DNA of 64,000 nucleotides from Candidatus Fraserbacteria bacterium. GTDB taxonomy: Bacteria; Bipolaricaulota; Bipolaricaulia; RBG-16-55-9; JAJCYT01. The DNA lies in the NCBI GenBank assembly GCA_029262795.1, contig JAJCYT010000028.1:62001-126000 (forward strand), in the 5' to 3' direction. The translations under genes were made by a program, and so were the position numbers. Positions 50,205-59,329 of the stretch are shown piece after piece; positions within the stretch are counted from its first letter, which is position 1; every line of letters starts with the position of its first letter. Below the pieces are notes generated by a model that did not search any database, had not been told where the DNA came from, and saw nothing but the letters and a program-made list of their open reading frames with translations.

Positions 50205-51075
50205 AATTTTTTAGAGCAATTTTCACTTTGCTCTTTTCCTCATCGGTAAGTTTTCGATAAGAGGCATTGACATGATCTTCACAAACACCTCTGAGTGAAA
50301 GAATGTATTTTTCTTCTGCAGCATATTCACCGTTGTCGGTTCGAGGCAACTGTTTGGCCAGCCTGATCAGTTTAAACTGTTGTTCTTTGGCTTCAACATA
50401 TTGGCCCGACTCAAACAACTGATGTAACTTGACAAATTCTTCCGGCCAGCAACAGCCATCACTGGTGGTATGGGCTTTTGTGCCCAAAGAAAACATGGGA
50501 TAACATTGGCCTCCACCTGCACCAATCACCTGGAATTCTGGCGTGTTATGCATTACGGCTTGGATCATTTCAGACAGGTTATAGCCGCCCACTTTCATGC
50601 CTTGAATGTTAGGGTGTTCGCGCAATGCTTTAATCACTTCCAAGCTGACTGGTTTGCCACGCTTTGGATTATGGTAGAGCCAAATAGGATATTCACACTG
50701 ATCGGCAAGACGTATCATTTCGTGAATCATCCTCTGGTCACCTTGTTTAGTATCAAGATAAAGCACATGAATACCGTCAATTTTTTGACCACCGATGTCA
50801 TCAGAAAATTTCAAAATGTCATTGACAGTGGTCAAACCGGTGCCAGTGATTACTGGAATACGACCATTCACAGAAGTGCTGATGGCTTTGATGGTTTTAA
50901 CACATCCTTGCCAATTGATGTTGATGTCCTCGCTGGCTGAGCCTAATGCCCAGAGTCCACCAACTCCACGATCAATTAGATAATTTGCTAAGGATTCAAT
51001 ACCGGCTTCATCTGGTTCGCCACTTTCAACCATGGGCGTGACCATCACCGGCACGATGCCTTTTAAGATTGTCAC
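50185..51075 (-). CDS. DHDPS/NAL family aldolase
   Basis: A 296-residue class I pyruvate aldolase. Schiff-base Lys161 lies in GMKVGGYNL, Tyr134 in WLYHNPKRG, and the N-terminal loop that binds the pyruvate carboxylate reads GSASED instead of the usual GTTGE. Relatives are dihydrodipicolinate synthase and N-acetylneuraminate lyase. It is sandwiched between NeuC-3 and NeuA-3, so it should make or cleave a 2-keto acid belonging to that pathway. A purely catabolic sialate lyase would work against synthesis, so a synthetic role is favoured but unproven. Confidence 0.85.
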   Translation of the reverse strand: MTILKGIVPVMVTPMVESGEPDEAGIESLANYLIDRGVGGLWALGSASEDININWQGCVKTIKAISTSVNGRIPVITGTGLTTVNDILKFSDDIGGQKIDGIHVLYLDTKQGDQRMIHEMIRLADQCEYPIWLYHNPKRGKPVSLEVIKALREHPNIQGMKVGGYNLSEMIQAVMHNTPEFQVIGAGGGQCYPMFSLGTKAHTTSDGCCWPEEFVKLHQLFESGQYVEAKEQQFKLIRLAKQLPRTDNGEYAAEEKYILSLRGVCEDHVNASYRKLTDEEKSKVKIALKNYGFDWA

Positions 51076-51091
51076 TTGTTTGCTCCTTTAA

Positions 51092-52261
51092 TCATGATGT
51101 TTGATTTTCCTCAACATAGTGCAAACGCTTTTGTGCATATGGTTTGATTTCAGCGAGTTTGTTTGCAATTTTTTCCGCAGCATGGCCATCGCCATAAAGG
51201 GTTGATGGTGCATAATGACCATGCTTTAGTTGATGTCGGCAAGCAGCTAAAATATCATTTTTATTCGCTGAAACCGCCATAACATTATCAGCCGTTTCTC
51301 GACCTTGCTGGCGATTTCCAACCAACACCACAGGGGTGCCTAAAAAAGAAGAATCTCTAACAAAGCTACTTGAATTCCCGACAGCCACTTTGGCGCGGCT
51401 CAATAATGCTTCATATTGTTCTGGCGGAAACCCTTTGACCAGCCTCAGCCATTGATCCGCATGAAGTTTGCGATACCGCCTCAAAATTTTGCTGATGTGA
51501 TCACTGCCTGCGTCGATATTTGGCCACTGCCAAATGGTTGGATGTTCAAGCTCTTCCAAAGCATCTAAAATGGCCTGTGTTTGATCTTCTTCTTCACCGT
51601 ACTCGGTGGTTACAGGATGGCAAAGTACCAGGATATAGTTATCTTTAGGCTTGATTTCAGCACCCACACCCGCTTCAAACAGATCGTCAGGCAAATTTTT
51701 ATCCATGTGCCTGATTACATCACCACTGGGGCAGCCAGACATAAACACAGTGTCAGGGTGTTCTCCCATTCTGATCAGGTATTCAGCAGACCGTTGGGTT
51801 GAGGGGAAATGAAACTGGGCAAATTTTGAAATGGCATGTCTGGCACACTCATCGATGCTACCACTGACTTCCCCCCCCTGGATATGGGCAACGGGGATGT
51901 TTTGATAACTTGCTGCCAATACAGCTGCAAGCGCCTCATAGCGGTCTCCAATTACTAATAGGGTGTCGGGCATCATCATGTGTAGGACAGACGAAAATTC
52001 CATTACTGCAATGCCAATCGACTTTGCCATCGTCACAGGATAAGATCCTTCCATTTCAATGTGGATTTTTGCATCAACATTGAACCCATCTTCCTCAACC
52101 AGACGAATCGGCAAGCCAAATTTTTCCAACAACATTGATCCAGAAACAATCGTCGATAATTCAAGATCTGGATGTTGTTGAATTTTTTTCATCACTGGTT
52201 TGAGGCGACCATAGTTGGCGCGGTCAATCAAGACAACAGCTATACGTCTTTTTGAAGTCAT
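51092..52261 (-). CDS. neuC: NeuC-type UDP-HexNAc 2-epimerase (hydrolysing), copy 3, variant motifs
   Basis: A 389-residue paralogue of copy 1. It has LIDRANYG (Asn16) for RADYG, HIQGGE for HIHGGE, VIGDRYEALAAVLA, GCPSGDVI and NSSSFVRDSSFLGTP in place of NSSSGIIEAPSF. Fold and length are intact, so it is probably active on an altered UDP-sugar. It sits 27 bases after NeuB-3 and 16 before the aldolase gene. Confidence 0.85.
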   Translation of the reverse strand: MTSKRRIAVVLIDRANYGRLKPVMKKIQQHPDLELSTIVSGSMLLEKFGLPIRLVEEDGFNVDAKIHIEMEGSYPVTMAKSIGIAVMEFSSVLHMMMPDTLLVIGDRYEALAAVLAASYQNIPVAHIQGGEVSGSIDECARHAISKFAQFHFPSTQRSAEYLIRMGEHPDTVFMSGCPSGDVIRHMDKNLPDDLFEAGVGAEIKPKDNYILVLCHPVTTEYGEEEDQTQAILDALEELEHPTIWQWPNIDAGSDHISKILRRYRKLHADQWLRLVKGFPPEQYEALLSRAKVAVGNSSSFVRDSSFLGTPVVLVGNRQQGRETADNVMAVSANKNDILAACRHQLKHGHYAPSTLYGDGHAAEKIANKLAEIKPYAQKRLHYVEENQTS

Positions 52262-52288
52262 ATCAGGAAACTTTCGCTTTGCATGAAT

Positions 52289-53308
52289 TTAGAGTAGGTC
52301 ATCAAAACTTAAAAAATCCCCAGCTTTTACTGGTTGCTTTAACTTGCGTCCAATCAAATCATTGAGTTGATCTGCTGGAATGCCTGTGCCGGGTTTTTTA
52401 GTGGTTAGGTGTGCTTTTGCAAGAGGGGTGTCTTTTTTTAGATCAGCTTTTACCACAATGCTTTTGGTAAAAAGGTTTCGCATGGATAACATTTCTTCAG
52501 CCGCAGCATCTTTGTCCACAGGGTTGTTTCTCATGGTTTCAACAAAACGAACCCCTCCAACAAGTTGTTTCAATTCAGATGTTGTGATCGAAGCAATCAC
52601 ATCTGGCCCAAACATGTCTCGACTGAACGTGACATGAATTTCCAACACTTCGATTCCTAATGCAGCAGCAGCCAAAGAAGGGTAAATGTTACCTGAATGA
52701 TCTGAAAGTCCAACCGCACAGCCATATCGTTGGCGGAATTCTGAAAGCACATTGAGTCCAATTTTTTCAGGTGGCGTTGGATAACTTGAGGTGCATTGAA
52801 GCACTGCAAGGGGCAAGTTTTTATCTTGAATCATTTCAGCCGCAGTATCAATTTCGGACCAACTGCTCATACCGGTGGAGAGCAAAATGGGCAGGTTTGT
52901 TTCTGTAATGACCTCAAACATCATTGCATTACTGACTTCACCTGAAGCGATCTTCCATGCAGCCACACCCACCCGCGTTAATAATTCCACGGCTTCTACA
53001 GAGAAAGGTGAACTCAGGAAAAGCAGTCCCTTTTCATCCGCATGGTCTTTTAGACCTTGCCATTGGGCTTCGGTGAACTCCATGCGTTTCCAATAATCAA
53101 AGCGAGATTCATCTTGCTTGCTGAATTTGATGCGCCAAGGCTCGGCAGGGGTGCTTTCAGCTTCCGCAATGTGTGTTTGAAACTTGATGGCATCGGCGCC
53201 AGCATCTGCAACCGCATCAATATACGCATGTGCTGTGCCCAAACTGCCATCATGGGCTTGGGCAACTTCAGCAATAATGGTGCAACATTTGTTGGATAAT
53301 GTCAGCAT
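52289..53308 (-). CDS. neuB: NeuB-type nonulosonic acid synthase, copy 3, variant motifs
   Basis: A 339-residue paralogue of copy 1: IIAEVAQAHDGS (Ala18-Gly21 for NHNG), AIKFQTHIAEAEST, FLSSPFSVEAVELL, KIASGEVSN, LQCTSSYPTP, VGLSDHSGN, and a C-terminal SAF domain KKPGTGIPADQLNDLIGRK. In the barrel IEKHLTF is replaced by LEIHVTF, dropping the lysine found in copies 1 and 2. It is the first biosynthetic gene after the ABC transporter and leads set 3. Confidence 0.86.
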   Translation of the reverse strand: MLTLSNKCCTIIAEVAQAHDGSLGTAHAYIDAVADAGADAIKFQTHIAEAESTPAEPWRIKFSKQDESRFDYWKRMEFTEAQWQGLKDHADEKGLLFLSSPFSVEAVELLTRVGVAAWKIASGEVSNAMMFEVITETNLPILLSTGMSSWSEIDTAAEMIQDKNLPLAVLQCTSSYPTPPEKIGLNVLSEFRQRYGCAVGLSDHSGNIYPSLAAAALGIEVLEIHVTFSRDMFGPDVIASITTSELKQLVGGVRFVETMRNNPVDKDAAAEEMLSMRNLFTKSIVVKADLKKDTPLAKAHLTTKKPGTGIPADQLNDLIGRKLKQPVKAGDFLSFDDLL

Positions 53309-53322
53309 AAATTTTTCATTAC

Positions 53323-55161
53323 CTAAGTGTTTTTGCTTAATGTGGATTGAGCATGATTGGTTTGTGGACTGTCTTGGGCTTTGACTAAGTTTGAATAATA
53401 GCCTTCAAGCTTGACCAGATTTTGATGCGTTCCTTGCTCAACCACATTGCCCTGATGAAGCACAATGATATTGTCTGCATCGCGGATGGTTGAAAGCCTA
53501 TGAGCCACTGCAATCACTGTCCTGCCTTTGCTCAAGCTGGCAACCGATTGTTGAATTCTTTGTTCGGTTTCTGAGTCTAGGTTGCTGGTGGCTTCATCAA
53601 GAATCAATAACTGAGGATCGCTTAGCACCGCACGAGCAATCGATAGGCGCTGTTGTTGTCCGCCTGAAAGTCGGACACCACGGTCTCCCAAAATGGTGTT
53701 GTATCCTTTTGGGAGAGACAAGATAAAGTCATGAATATCTGCCAGTTGAGCAGCTTTATAAATATCTTCTTCAGAGGCACTATCAGAAGCGAATTTCAAA
53801 TTTTCCATCACGGTGTCATGAAAAATGAATGTGTCTTGACTTACAAGTGCAATATTTGATCGCCAGCTTTCAATATTTAAATCGGTCAGGTCATTGTCAT
53901 CAATACAAATTTGGCCAGCTTGAGGTGTATATAACCTTGCAATCAAATTAACCAAAGTGGTTTTCCCTGACCCTGAAGTCCCGACAATGGCTGCCATCTG
54001 GCCTTTTGGAATGTTAAGTGACAGTTCTTTGAGAATAGGACCATCTTCTTCAGCGTAAGCAAATGTTACATTTTTAAATCTGATGCCTTTGGTAAGCTCA
54101 TTAAAATTGGTGCCAGTGGTGTCTATCTTTTCCTGGTCTTTTCTTTCGAGAAGCGTCAATGTATCGTTCAGCGCCGGTAGAAGACTAACCACCTCTGCAC
54201 GGAGTTTGTTGAGTGTGGCTGCAGGGCTCATCAATCGATACATGATGAGGATAAACAAAATAATTTTTCCAATCAATTGGCCATTTTGAGGCAAAAGAAA
54301 TGTACTGGCAATCAACAATAAAGCTAGAACAAATACATTGAGTGTGCTAAACAAAGGGTCCATTAAGCTAACCAATTTTCCTTGTTGATACATGCGGTCC
54401 ATGTATTTTTGCATGGATTGGCGATAGCGCTTTGAAATTTTATGCTCTTTGGCAAACAAGCGAATCAGCTTGATTCCAGAAAGGATTTCAAGACCTGTGC
54501 CATTAAGTGATTTGATGGCGGTATTTGCTCGTTTTCCAACTTGACTGAGTTTTGATGAATAGCGCCTTTTAATCAGAGTGGTGACCAGCAATAACAATAC
54601 CATGGCCATTAAAGCTAACTCCCAGCTTACATTCCACATAAGAATACTGTAAATAAAAATGGTGAAAACGTTGACAAAGGCGCTTGAAATGTGGCGTGTA
54701 ATAGAGGCACACTTACGGGTAAAATTGTCCAGGACTGTGAATAAATTACCAATTTTTTCCTGATGAATAGAGCCAAGTTCCATTTGAATGATTTTTTTGA
54801 AAACACGTTTTTTTAGGCTTTTTTCCACCCTTAAACCCAACGTAATAGAAAGTAAGCGGTTGCTATAGAGAAAAATGCCACGAATCACCGCAATACCTAA
54901 CAAAGAAACTGCGACCAAACGAATCCGCTCTGTGATCGACATGCTCATGATCCATCGAATAAATTCATCTAGAAGAGGTAAATTAACCAATTGGTCATTC
55001 GCTGAACTAGATGAGCTTTGGAGTAATGGGATCACCAGACCAACACCCAGCCCTTCGGATACCGCAACCAAAAATGACAGGCCCAACACGCAATAAGTAA
55101 GGAAAGAGTGTGGTTTGAGTAGATCGATAATTTGTTGGTAAGGCTTTAATTTGGTGTCCAT
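53323..55161 (-). CDS. ABC exporter (MsbA/PglK type)
   Basis: A 612-residue half-transporter: six-helix membrane domain (residues 20-330) and a nucleotide-binding domain with Walker A GTSGSGKTT near 405, signature LSGGQQQRLSIARA near 510 and Walker B LLILDEATS. This form flips lipid-linked oligosaccharides (PglK) or lipids (MsbA). As the first gene of the glycan operon, and the only exporter in it, it is the best candidate for the flippase. ATG 55161 is used; the frame continues 35 codons up through an 18-bp palindrome with no family similarity. No clear ribosome site is present. Confidence 0.9.
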   Translation of the reverse strand: MDTKLKPYQQIIDLLKPHSFLTYCVLGLSFLVAVSEGLGVGLVIPLLQSSSSSANDQLVNLPLLDEFIRWIMSMSITERIRLVAVSLLGIAVIRGIFLYSNRLLSITLGLRVEKSLKKRVFKKIIQMELGSIHQEKIGNLFTVLDNFTRKCASITRHISSAFVNVFTIFIYSILMWNVSWELALMAMVLLLLVTTLIKRRYSSKLSQVGKRANTAIKSLNGTGLEILSGIKLIRLFAKEHKISKRYRQSMQKYMDRMYQQGKLVSLMDPLFSTLNVFVLALLLIASTFLLPQNGQLIGKIILFILIMYRLMSPAATLNKLRAEVVSLLPALNDTLTLLERKDQEKIDTTGTNFNELTKGIRFKNVTFAYAEEDGPILKELSLNIPKGQMAAIVGTSGSGKTTLVNLIARLYTPQAGQICIDDNDLTDLNIESWRSNIALVSQDTFIFHDTVMENLKFASDSASEEDIYKAAQLADIHDFILSLPKGYNTILGDRGVRLSGGQQQRLSIARAVLSDPQLLILDEATSNLDSETEQRIQQSVASLSKGRTVIAVAHRLSTIRDADNIIVLHQGNVVEQGTHQNLVKLEGYYSNLVKAQDSPQTNHAQSTLSKNT

Positions 55162-55180
55162 TGAAAGGATAAATGAGTGT

Positions 55181-55198
55181 TGTCCAGCCGGCTGGACA
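55181..55198. promoter_or_regulatory. Perfect 18-bp palindrome at the head of the glycan operon
   Basis: TGTCCAGCCGGCTGGACA is a perfect inverted repeat 20 bases upstream of the ABC exporter ATG. As DNA it could bind a dimeric regulator, and as RNA it would form a tight GC hairpin just above the start codon of the first gene of the 30-kb operon. Confidence 0.5.
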
Positions 55199-55400
55199 GG
55201 TTCAAAATTTAAAAGATGGTGTAGGATTTTTGTTTGATGATTTGTGAGGATTGAACTAAGAAACAAATATTCATTGCTTAAATGATAATCGATATTTGTT
55301 GATGGGACAAGTTGTAATAATTACATCGAGTGCTTAGCTATACCAAATTCAAGCCAATTGAATTACGTTCGATTGGTACAATAATTTCATCATTTTTGCA

Positions 55401-55428
55401 TTGTTCTTTAAGCGTGCTTTACTATGAT
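55401..55428 (+). promoter_or_regulatory. Possible promoter of the PKD surface protein
   Basis: TTGTTC (55401-55406), 16 bases, then TATGAT (55423-55428). The predicted start overlaps the inverted repeat GGGCTAAGCCC (55439-55449). The rest of the gene-free stretch 55162-55514 contains the 18-bp palindrome and must also hold the minus-strand operon promoter, for which I found no convincing match. Confidence 0.4.
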
Positions 55429-55514
55429 TGATATGGTAGGGCTAAGCCCAACATATGAGTGACAGCACTTGGAAATCTATTAAATGATATGTGTCAGATA
55501 AAAAAGGGGGAAAA

Positions 55515-58500
55515 ATGAGAAAAATTACGATTGTATTATCGATTTTTCTAGTGTGTATGGCTGTTTCAGCTGAAAATCATGCACAGACTACACAGGGAAT
55601 ACAGGTTCTTCAAGCCAGTGTGTTTACGGATCAAACCAATTATGCGTTGGGAGATTTTATTCAGATCAATTTAAATCTGAGTGTTCCATCGTATGCATAC
55701 ATTTTTGAAATAGATGCCACAAGCCGTGTGGTGCAACTTTTTCCCAATGCATACAGCCAGGACAATTTTTTGCAAGCAGGTGCCACGCTACTGCCAGATA
55801 CCAATGCGTATGAGTTTGTGGCAAGTCAACCTGCTGGAGACAAGTTTATTCAGCTGATTGTGGCTCAAACGCCAATTAACCTTGGCAGCTCTGATTTTGC
55901 ACAACCTTTTCCTGAACTAAGTTCTTTTAATGATTTTCAAAATCAGTTGTCACAGATTTCTTCACAAACACCGATTGTTTTGGCGTCAACACAATATTCA
56001 ACTGTGGCACCTTCTGTAGGAACACCTCAGAATCCAGTTGCCACGTTTAATTATTTGCCATCTTCTCCAAATTCAGGCCAGCTGATTGAGCTGGATGCTT
56101 CGGCCTCTTTTGATCCTGATGGAACCATTACAGAATATCGCTGGGATTTGACGGGTGACGGGGTGCCAGATGTTAATGGAGCACAAATTAGCACAGGCGC
56201 TACCGAAGGTCAATTTGATATTACGTTATTTGTCACAGACAATTCGGGGCAAATCAGCACGAGAACAAAGTCCATATTGGTGCAGCAGGTTGCAAATCAA
56301 TCGCCGACTGCAATTTTTTCGTCCAACCCTACACAGCCTATTTCTGGAGAACCTGTGTTGTTTGATGCTTCTGGTTCGCGTGATTTGGATGGGAACATCA
56401 TCAGCTACCTTTGGGATTTCCAAAATGATGGTCAAATAGATGCTTCCGGTCGTCAAGTGATGACACGCTTTAATGCAGGTGGCATCTTCCAGGTTGCTCT
56501 GACAGTCGTTGACAATCTGGGGGCAAGTAACACGCGGACTCAGTTGATTATTGTCGGTCAGCAGCAGGCAAATTCAATACCGACTGCCAACTTCACTATT
56601 ACTCCATTTCAACCTCGGGTGGGTGAGCTGGTGACATTGGATGCAACATCTTCGTTCGATTCAGATGGTTTCATTGTGAATTACGAGTGGGATGTGGATG
56701 GCAATGGTGTGGTTGACTTTAATGGCCCGGTCATCCGCATACGCTTTAACAATCCTGGAACGGCAATCCTTCGTCTGACCGTGAGAGACAACGCGGGTGG
56801 TGTTGGTATAACCCAGCAGCAGATACTGGTTTTATCCAGTGAACAACCGCCTCAGGCAAGTTTTACCTTTAGTCCCGCGAATGTGATTGCAGGGCAGACA
56901 GTTATTTTTGATGCATCAACTTCGACTGATCCAGATGGCTTTATTTCACAGTACCAGTGGGATTTTCAGGGCGACGGTGTGACTGACTTAAGCGGGCGTC
57001 GTGTGGCAACCCGTTTTAACACAGCAGGCACCTTCCAAGTGATTCTCACTGTGACTGACAATTCAGGCAACTCCGCTTCAACGCAGCAATTCATTCAGGT
57101 GGGACAGGGACTTACACCTCCTGTGGCTAGCTTTACGATTACGCCTTCACCAGCTGCACCGAATCAGACGGTGTTTTTCGACGCATCGAGTTCATTTGAT
57201 CCAGATGGATTTATTACCCAGTATCAATGGGATTTCCAAAGTGACGGCATCATTGATGCCACGGGCAGGCAAGTCAGCGTGAGTTTTAATACCACAGGAA
57301 CTGCAAACGTGAGCTTGACTGTTACCGATAATGATGGATTGACAGCAGTATCTCGACAACTTTTAGAGGTGTCACAACCAAACACGCCTCCAACAGCGTC
57401 ATTTACCGCAACCCCTTCACCGGCTATTGTGAACCAGGTCGTGTTTTTTGATGCAACAGGTTCATTTGACCCTGACGGGTTTGTTGCTGAATATCGTTGG
57501 GATTTCCAAAGTGACGGGGTTATTGATCGCACAGGAAGTCAGGTTAATTTTCAATTTAGCTCCATCGGCAATTTCCAAGTGACGTTAACAGTTCTGGATG
57601 ATCAAGGGGCCACCAGTTCTATATCACAAAACATTACCGTCACCGCTATTCCGCCTGACCCTAATGCTTTGGATGTCATTTGGACCATCCCTGTTGGGGT
57701 TTCAGTTTCAGGAAACAGTCTGACCAAGACGGGCAATTCCGGCTGGAATGCAGGTGCGGTTTCATCACGACAGCTTGTCTCAGGTGACGGCTATATTGAA
57801 ACCACTGTTACCAGTGGAGAAACACAGACGAGCCGTATCTTTGGTTTTAGCAACACCAACCCTGATGCAGATCGAGATTCAATTCAATACGGCATTTTCT
57901 TGTTGGATGGTGGCCGATTACGCGTCAGAGAATCCGGCGTTGATAAATTTATGGGTGGCACCTACAACAACGGAGATATCTTGAGAGTTGAGATCTCTGG
58001 CAGTGATGTGTTGTATAAATTGAACGGTGTTACCTTCTTCGTCACACCTGGTGTGATCAATATTGGCAGTTATCCATTGATTGTGGATGTGTCAATTTTT
58101 GATACCGGCGCAACGATTTCCAATGCCAGAGTCAGAGGCGATTTGATCACAACCCCACCATCGCCACCAGATCCCAATGCAGTGGATGTTATCTGGAGCA
58201 ATCCAGTGGGTGTGTCGGTATCAGGCAACAACTTGACCAAAACGGGTAGTTCTGGCTGGAATGCAGGTGCAGTTTCCTCCCTTCAAATTGTTATTGGTGA
58301 TGGTTATGTGGAAACCACTGTTACCACGGGAGAAACACAAACAAACCGTATTTTTGGCTTGAGTAACATCAACCCGGATGCTGGTCGAGATTCAATTCAG
58401 TATGGAATTTTCTTGCTGGATGGTGGGCGACTTCGTGTAAGAGAATCCGGTGTCGATAAATTTACCGGAGGGGTTTACAACAGCGGTGATGTGCTAAGGG

Positions 58501-59279
58501 TTGAAGTTTCAGGCAGTGATGTGTTATATAAGATCAATGGCTTTACCTTCTTTATCACTTCTGGTGTGATCAATGCCGCCAGTTTCCCGTTGATTGCAGA
58601 TGCATCGCTTTTCGATACTGGGGCAACGCTTTCGAACGCTAGAATTAGAGGCAATCTGGCAGCAACGCCACCGCCAGCTGATCCAGGTGCAGTTGATGTG
58701 ATTTGGCTGAATACGGTTGGTGTGTCTGTCTCTGGCAACAATTTGGCTAAAACAGGTGGTTCAGGCTGGAATGCAGGTGCAGTTTCTGCGCAACAGTTTG
58801 TTTCTGGTGATGGTTATGTGGAAACCACTGTTGCTACAGGAGAAACGCAAACAAGCCGCATTTTCGGCTTGAGCAACACCGATCCTGATGCAGGCCGCGA
58901 CTCAATTCAATATGGCATTTTCTTGTTGGATGGAGGGCGCTTGCGTGTTCGAGAATCTGGCACGGATGTCTTTGATGGCGGCACTTATGATAGTGGAGAT
59001 GTGCTGAGAGTGGAGATATCAGGCACCGACATCCTGTACAAGAAAAATGGGGTGACGTTCTTTACAACACCAGGTGTGATCAGTGTTGCCAGCTATCCGT
59101 TGATTGTAGATAGTTCACTTTTTGACACTGGGGCTACGATTACAAATGCAAGGGTCAATGGTACCATCACCGTGGTTTCAACGGTTCAGTCGGCAATGGC
59201 TGTAGAAAATCAGTTGTTGTTCAGTGTTGCCCACAGTGCAAACTCATTGACAAACAGCGACTTAAGCTGCATTGCATGA
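55515..59279 (+). CDS. Large surface protein: DUF4384-like, six PKD domains, three ~165-residue modules
   Basis: A 1254-residue exported protein from ATG 55515 (AAGGGGG ribosome site). Signal peptide 1-24, then a DUF4384-like domain (about 30-150; YALGDFIQINL, VVQLFPNAYSQDN). Six PKD domains follow (about 172-712), each with DASxSxDxDGxIxxYxWD and a final LTVxDN strand. Three tandem modules come next (about 716-1218), each with SGWNAGAVS, GDGYxETTV, GIFLLDGGRLRVRESG and LYKxNGxTFF. A short Cys-containing tail ends it. No enzyme motif is seen; adhesion or matrix binding is likely. It is divergent from the glycan operon and followed by a terminator. Confidence 0.85.
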   Translation: MRKITIVLSIFLVCMAVSAENHAQTTQGIQVLQASVFTDQTNYALGDFIQINLNLSVPSYAYIFEIDATSRVVQLFPNAYSQDNFLQAGATLLPDTNAYEFVASQPAGDKFIQLIVAQTPINLGSSDFAQPFPELSSFNDFQNQLSQISSQTPIVLASTQYSTVAPSVGTPQNPVATFNYLPSSPNSGQLIELDASASFDPDGTITEYRWDLTGDGVPDVNGAQISTGATEGQFDITLFVTDNSGQISTRTKSILVQQVANQSPTAIFSSNPTQPISGEPVLFDASGSRDLDGNIISYLWDFQNDGQIDASGRQVMTRFNAGGIFQVALTVVDNLGASNTRTQLIIVGQQQANSIPTANFTITPFQPRVGELVTLDATSSFDSDGFIVNYEWDVDGNGVVDFNGPVIRIRFNNPGTAILRLTVRDNAGGVGITQQQILVLSSEQPPQASFTFSPANVIAGQTVIFDASTSTDPDGFISQYQWDFQGDGVTDLSGRRVATRFNTAGTFQVILTVTDNSGNSASTQQFIQVGQGLTPPVASFTITPSPAAPNQTVFFDASSSFDPDGFITQYQWDFQSDGIIDATGRQVSVSFNTTGTANVSLTVTDNDGLTAVSRQLLEVSQPNTPPTASFTATPSPAIVNQVVFFDATGSFDPDGFVAEYRWDFQSDGVIDRTGSQVNFQFSSIGNFQVTLTVLDDQGATSSISQNITVTAIPPDPNALDVIWTIPVGVSVSGNSLTKTGNSGWNAGAVSSRQLVSGDGYIETTVTSGETQTSRIFGFSNTNPDADRDSIQYGIFLLDGGRLRVRESGVDKFMGGTYNNGDILRVEISGSDVLYKLNGVTFFVTPGVINIGSYPLIVDVSIFDTGATISNARVRGDLITTPPSPPDPNAVDVIWSNPVGVSVSGNNLTKTGSSGWNAGAVSSLQIVIGDGYVETTVTTGETQTNRIFGLSNINPDAGRDSIQYGIFLLDGGRLRVRESGVDKFTGGVYNSGDVLRVEVSGSDVLYKINGFTFFITSGVINAASFPLIADASLFDTGATLSNARIRGNLAATPPPADPGAVDVIWLNTVGVSVSGNNLAKTGGSGWNAGAVSAQQFVSGDGYVETTVATGETQTSRIFGLSNTDPDAGRDSIQYGIFLLDGGRLRVRESGTDVFDGGTYDSGDVLRVEISGTDILYKKNGVTFFTTPGVISVASYPLIVDSSLFDTGATITNARVNGTITVVSTVQSAMAVENQLLFSVAHSANSLTNSDLSCIA
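57669..59165 (+). repeat. Three tandem ~510-base coding repeats
   Basis: The module-coding stretches begin near 57672, 58185 and 58695, a regular 510-513 base period, and remain clearly alike at DNA level (for example the GATTCAATTCA segment in each). They arose by in-frame tandem duplication. Confidence 0.85.
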
Positions 59280-59329
59280 TGGACTACTAAAGAAAAATAA
59301 AATCATTTTCAACTATTGAAAAACATGCT

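Noticed and set aside
56030-59165. Tandem repeats as a possible CRISPR or satellite array
   Set aside because: The period is 250-510 bases and the frame is open throughout; the repeats are PKD and surface modules.
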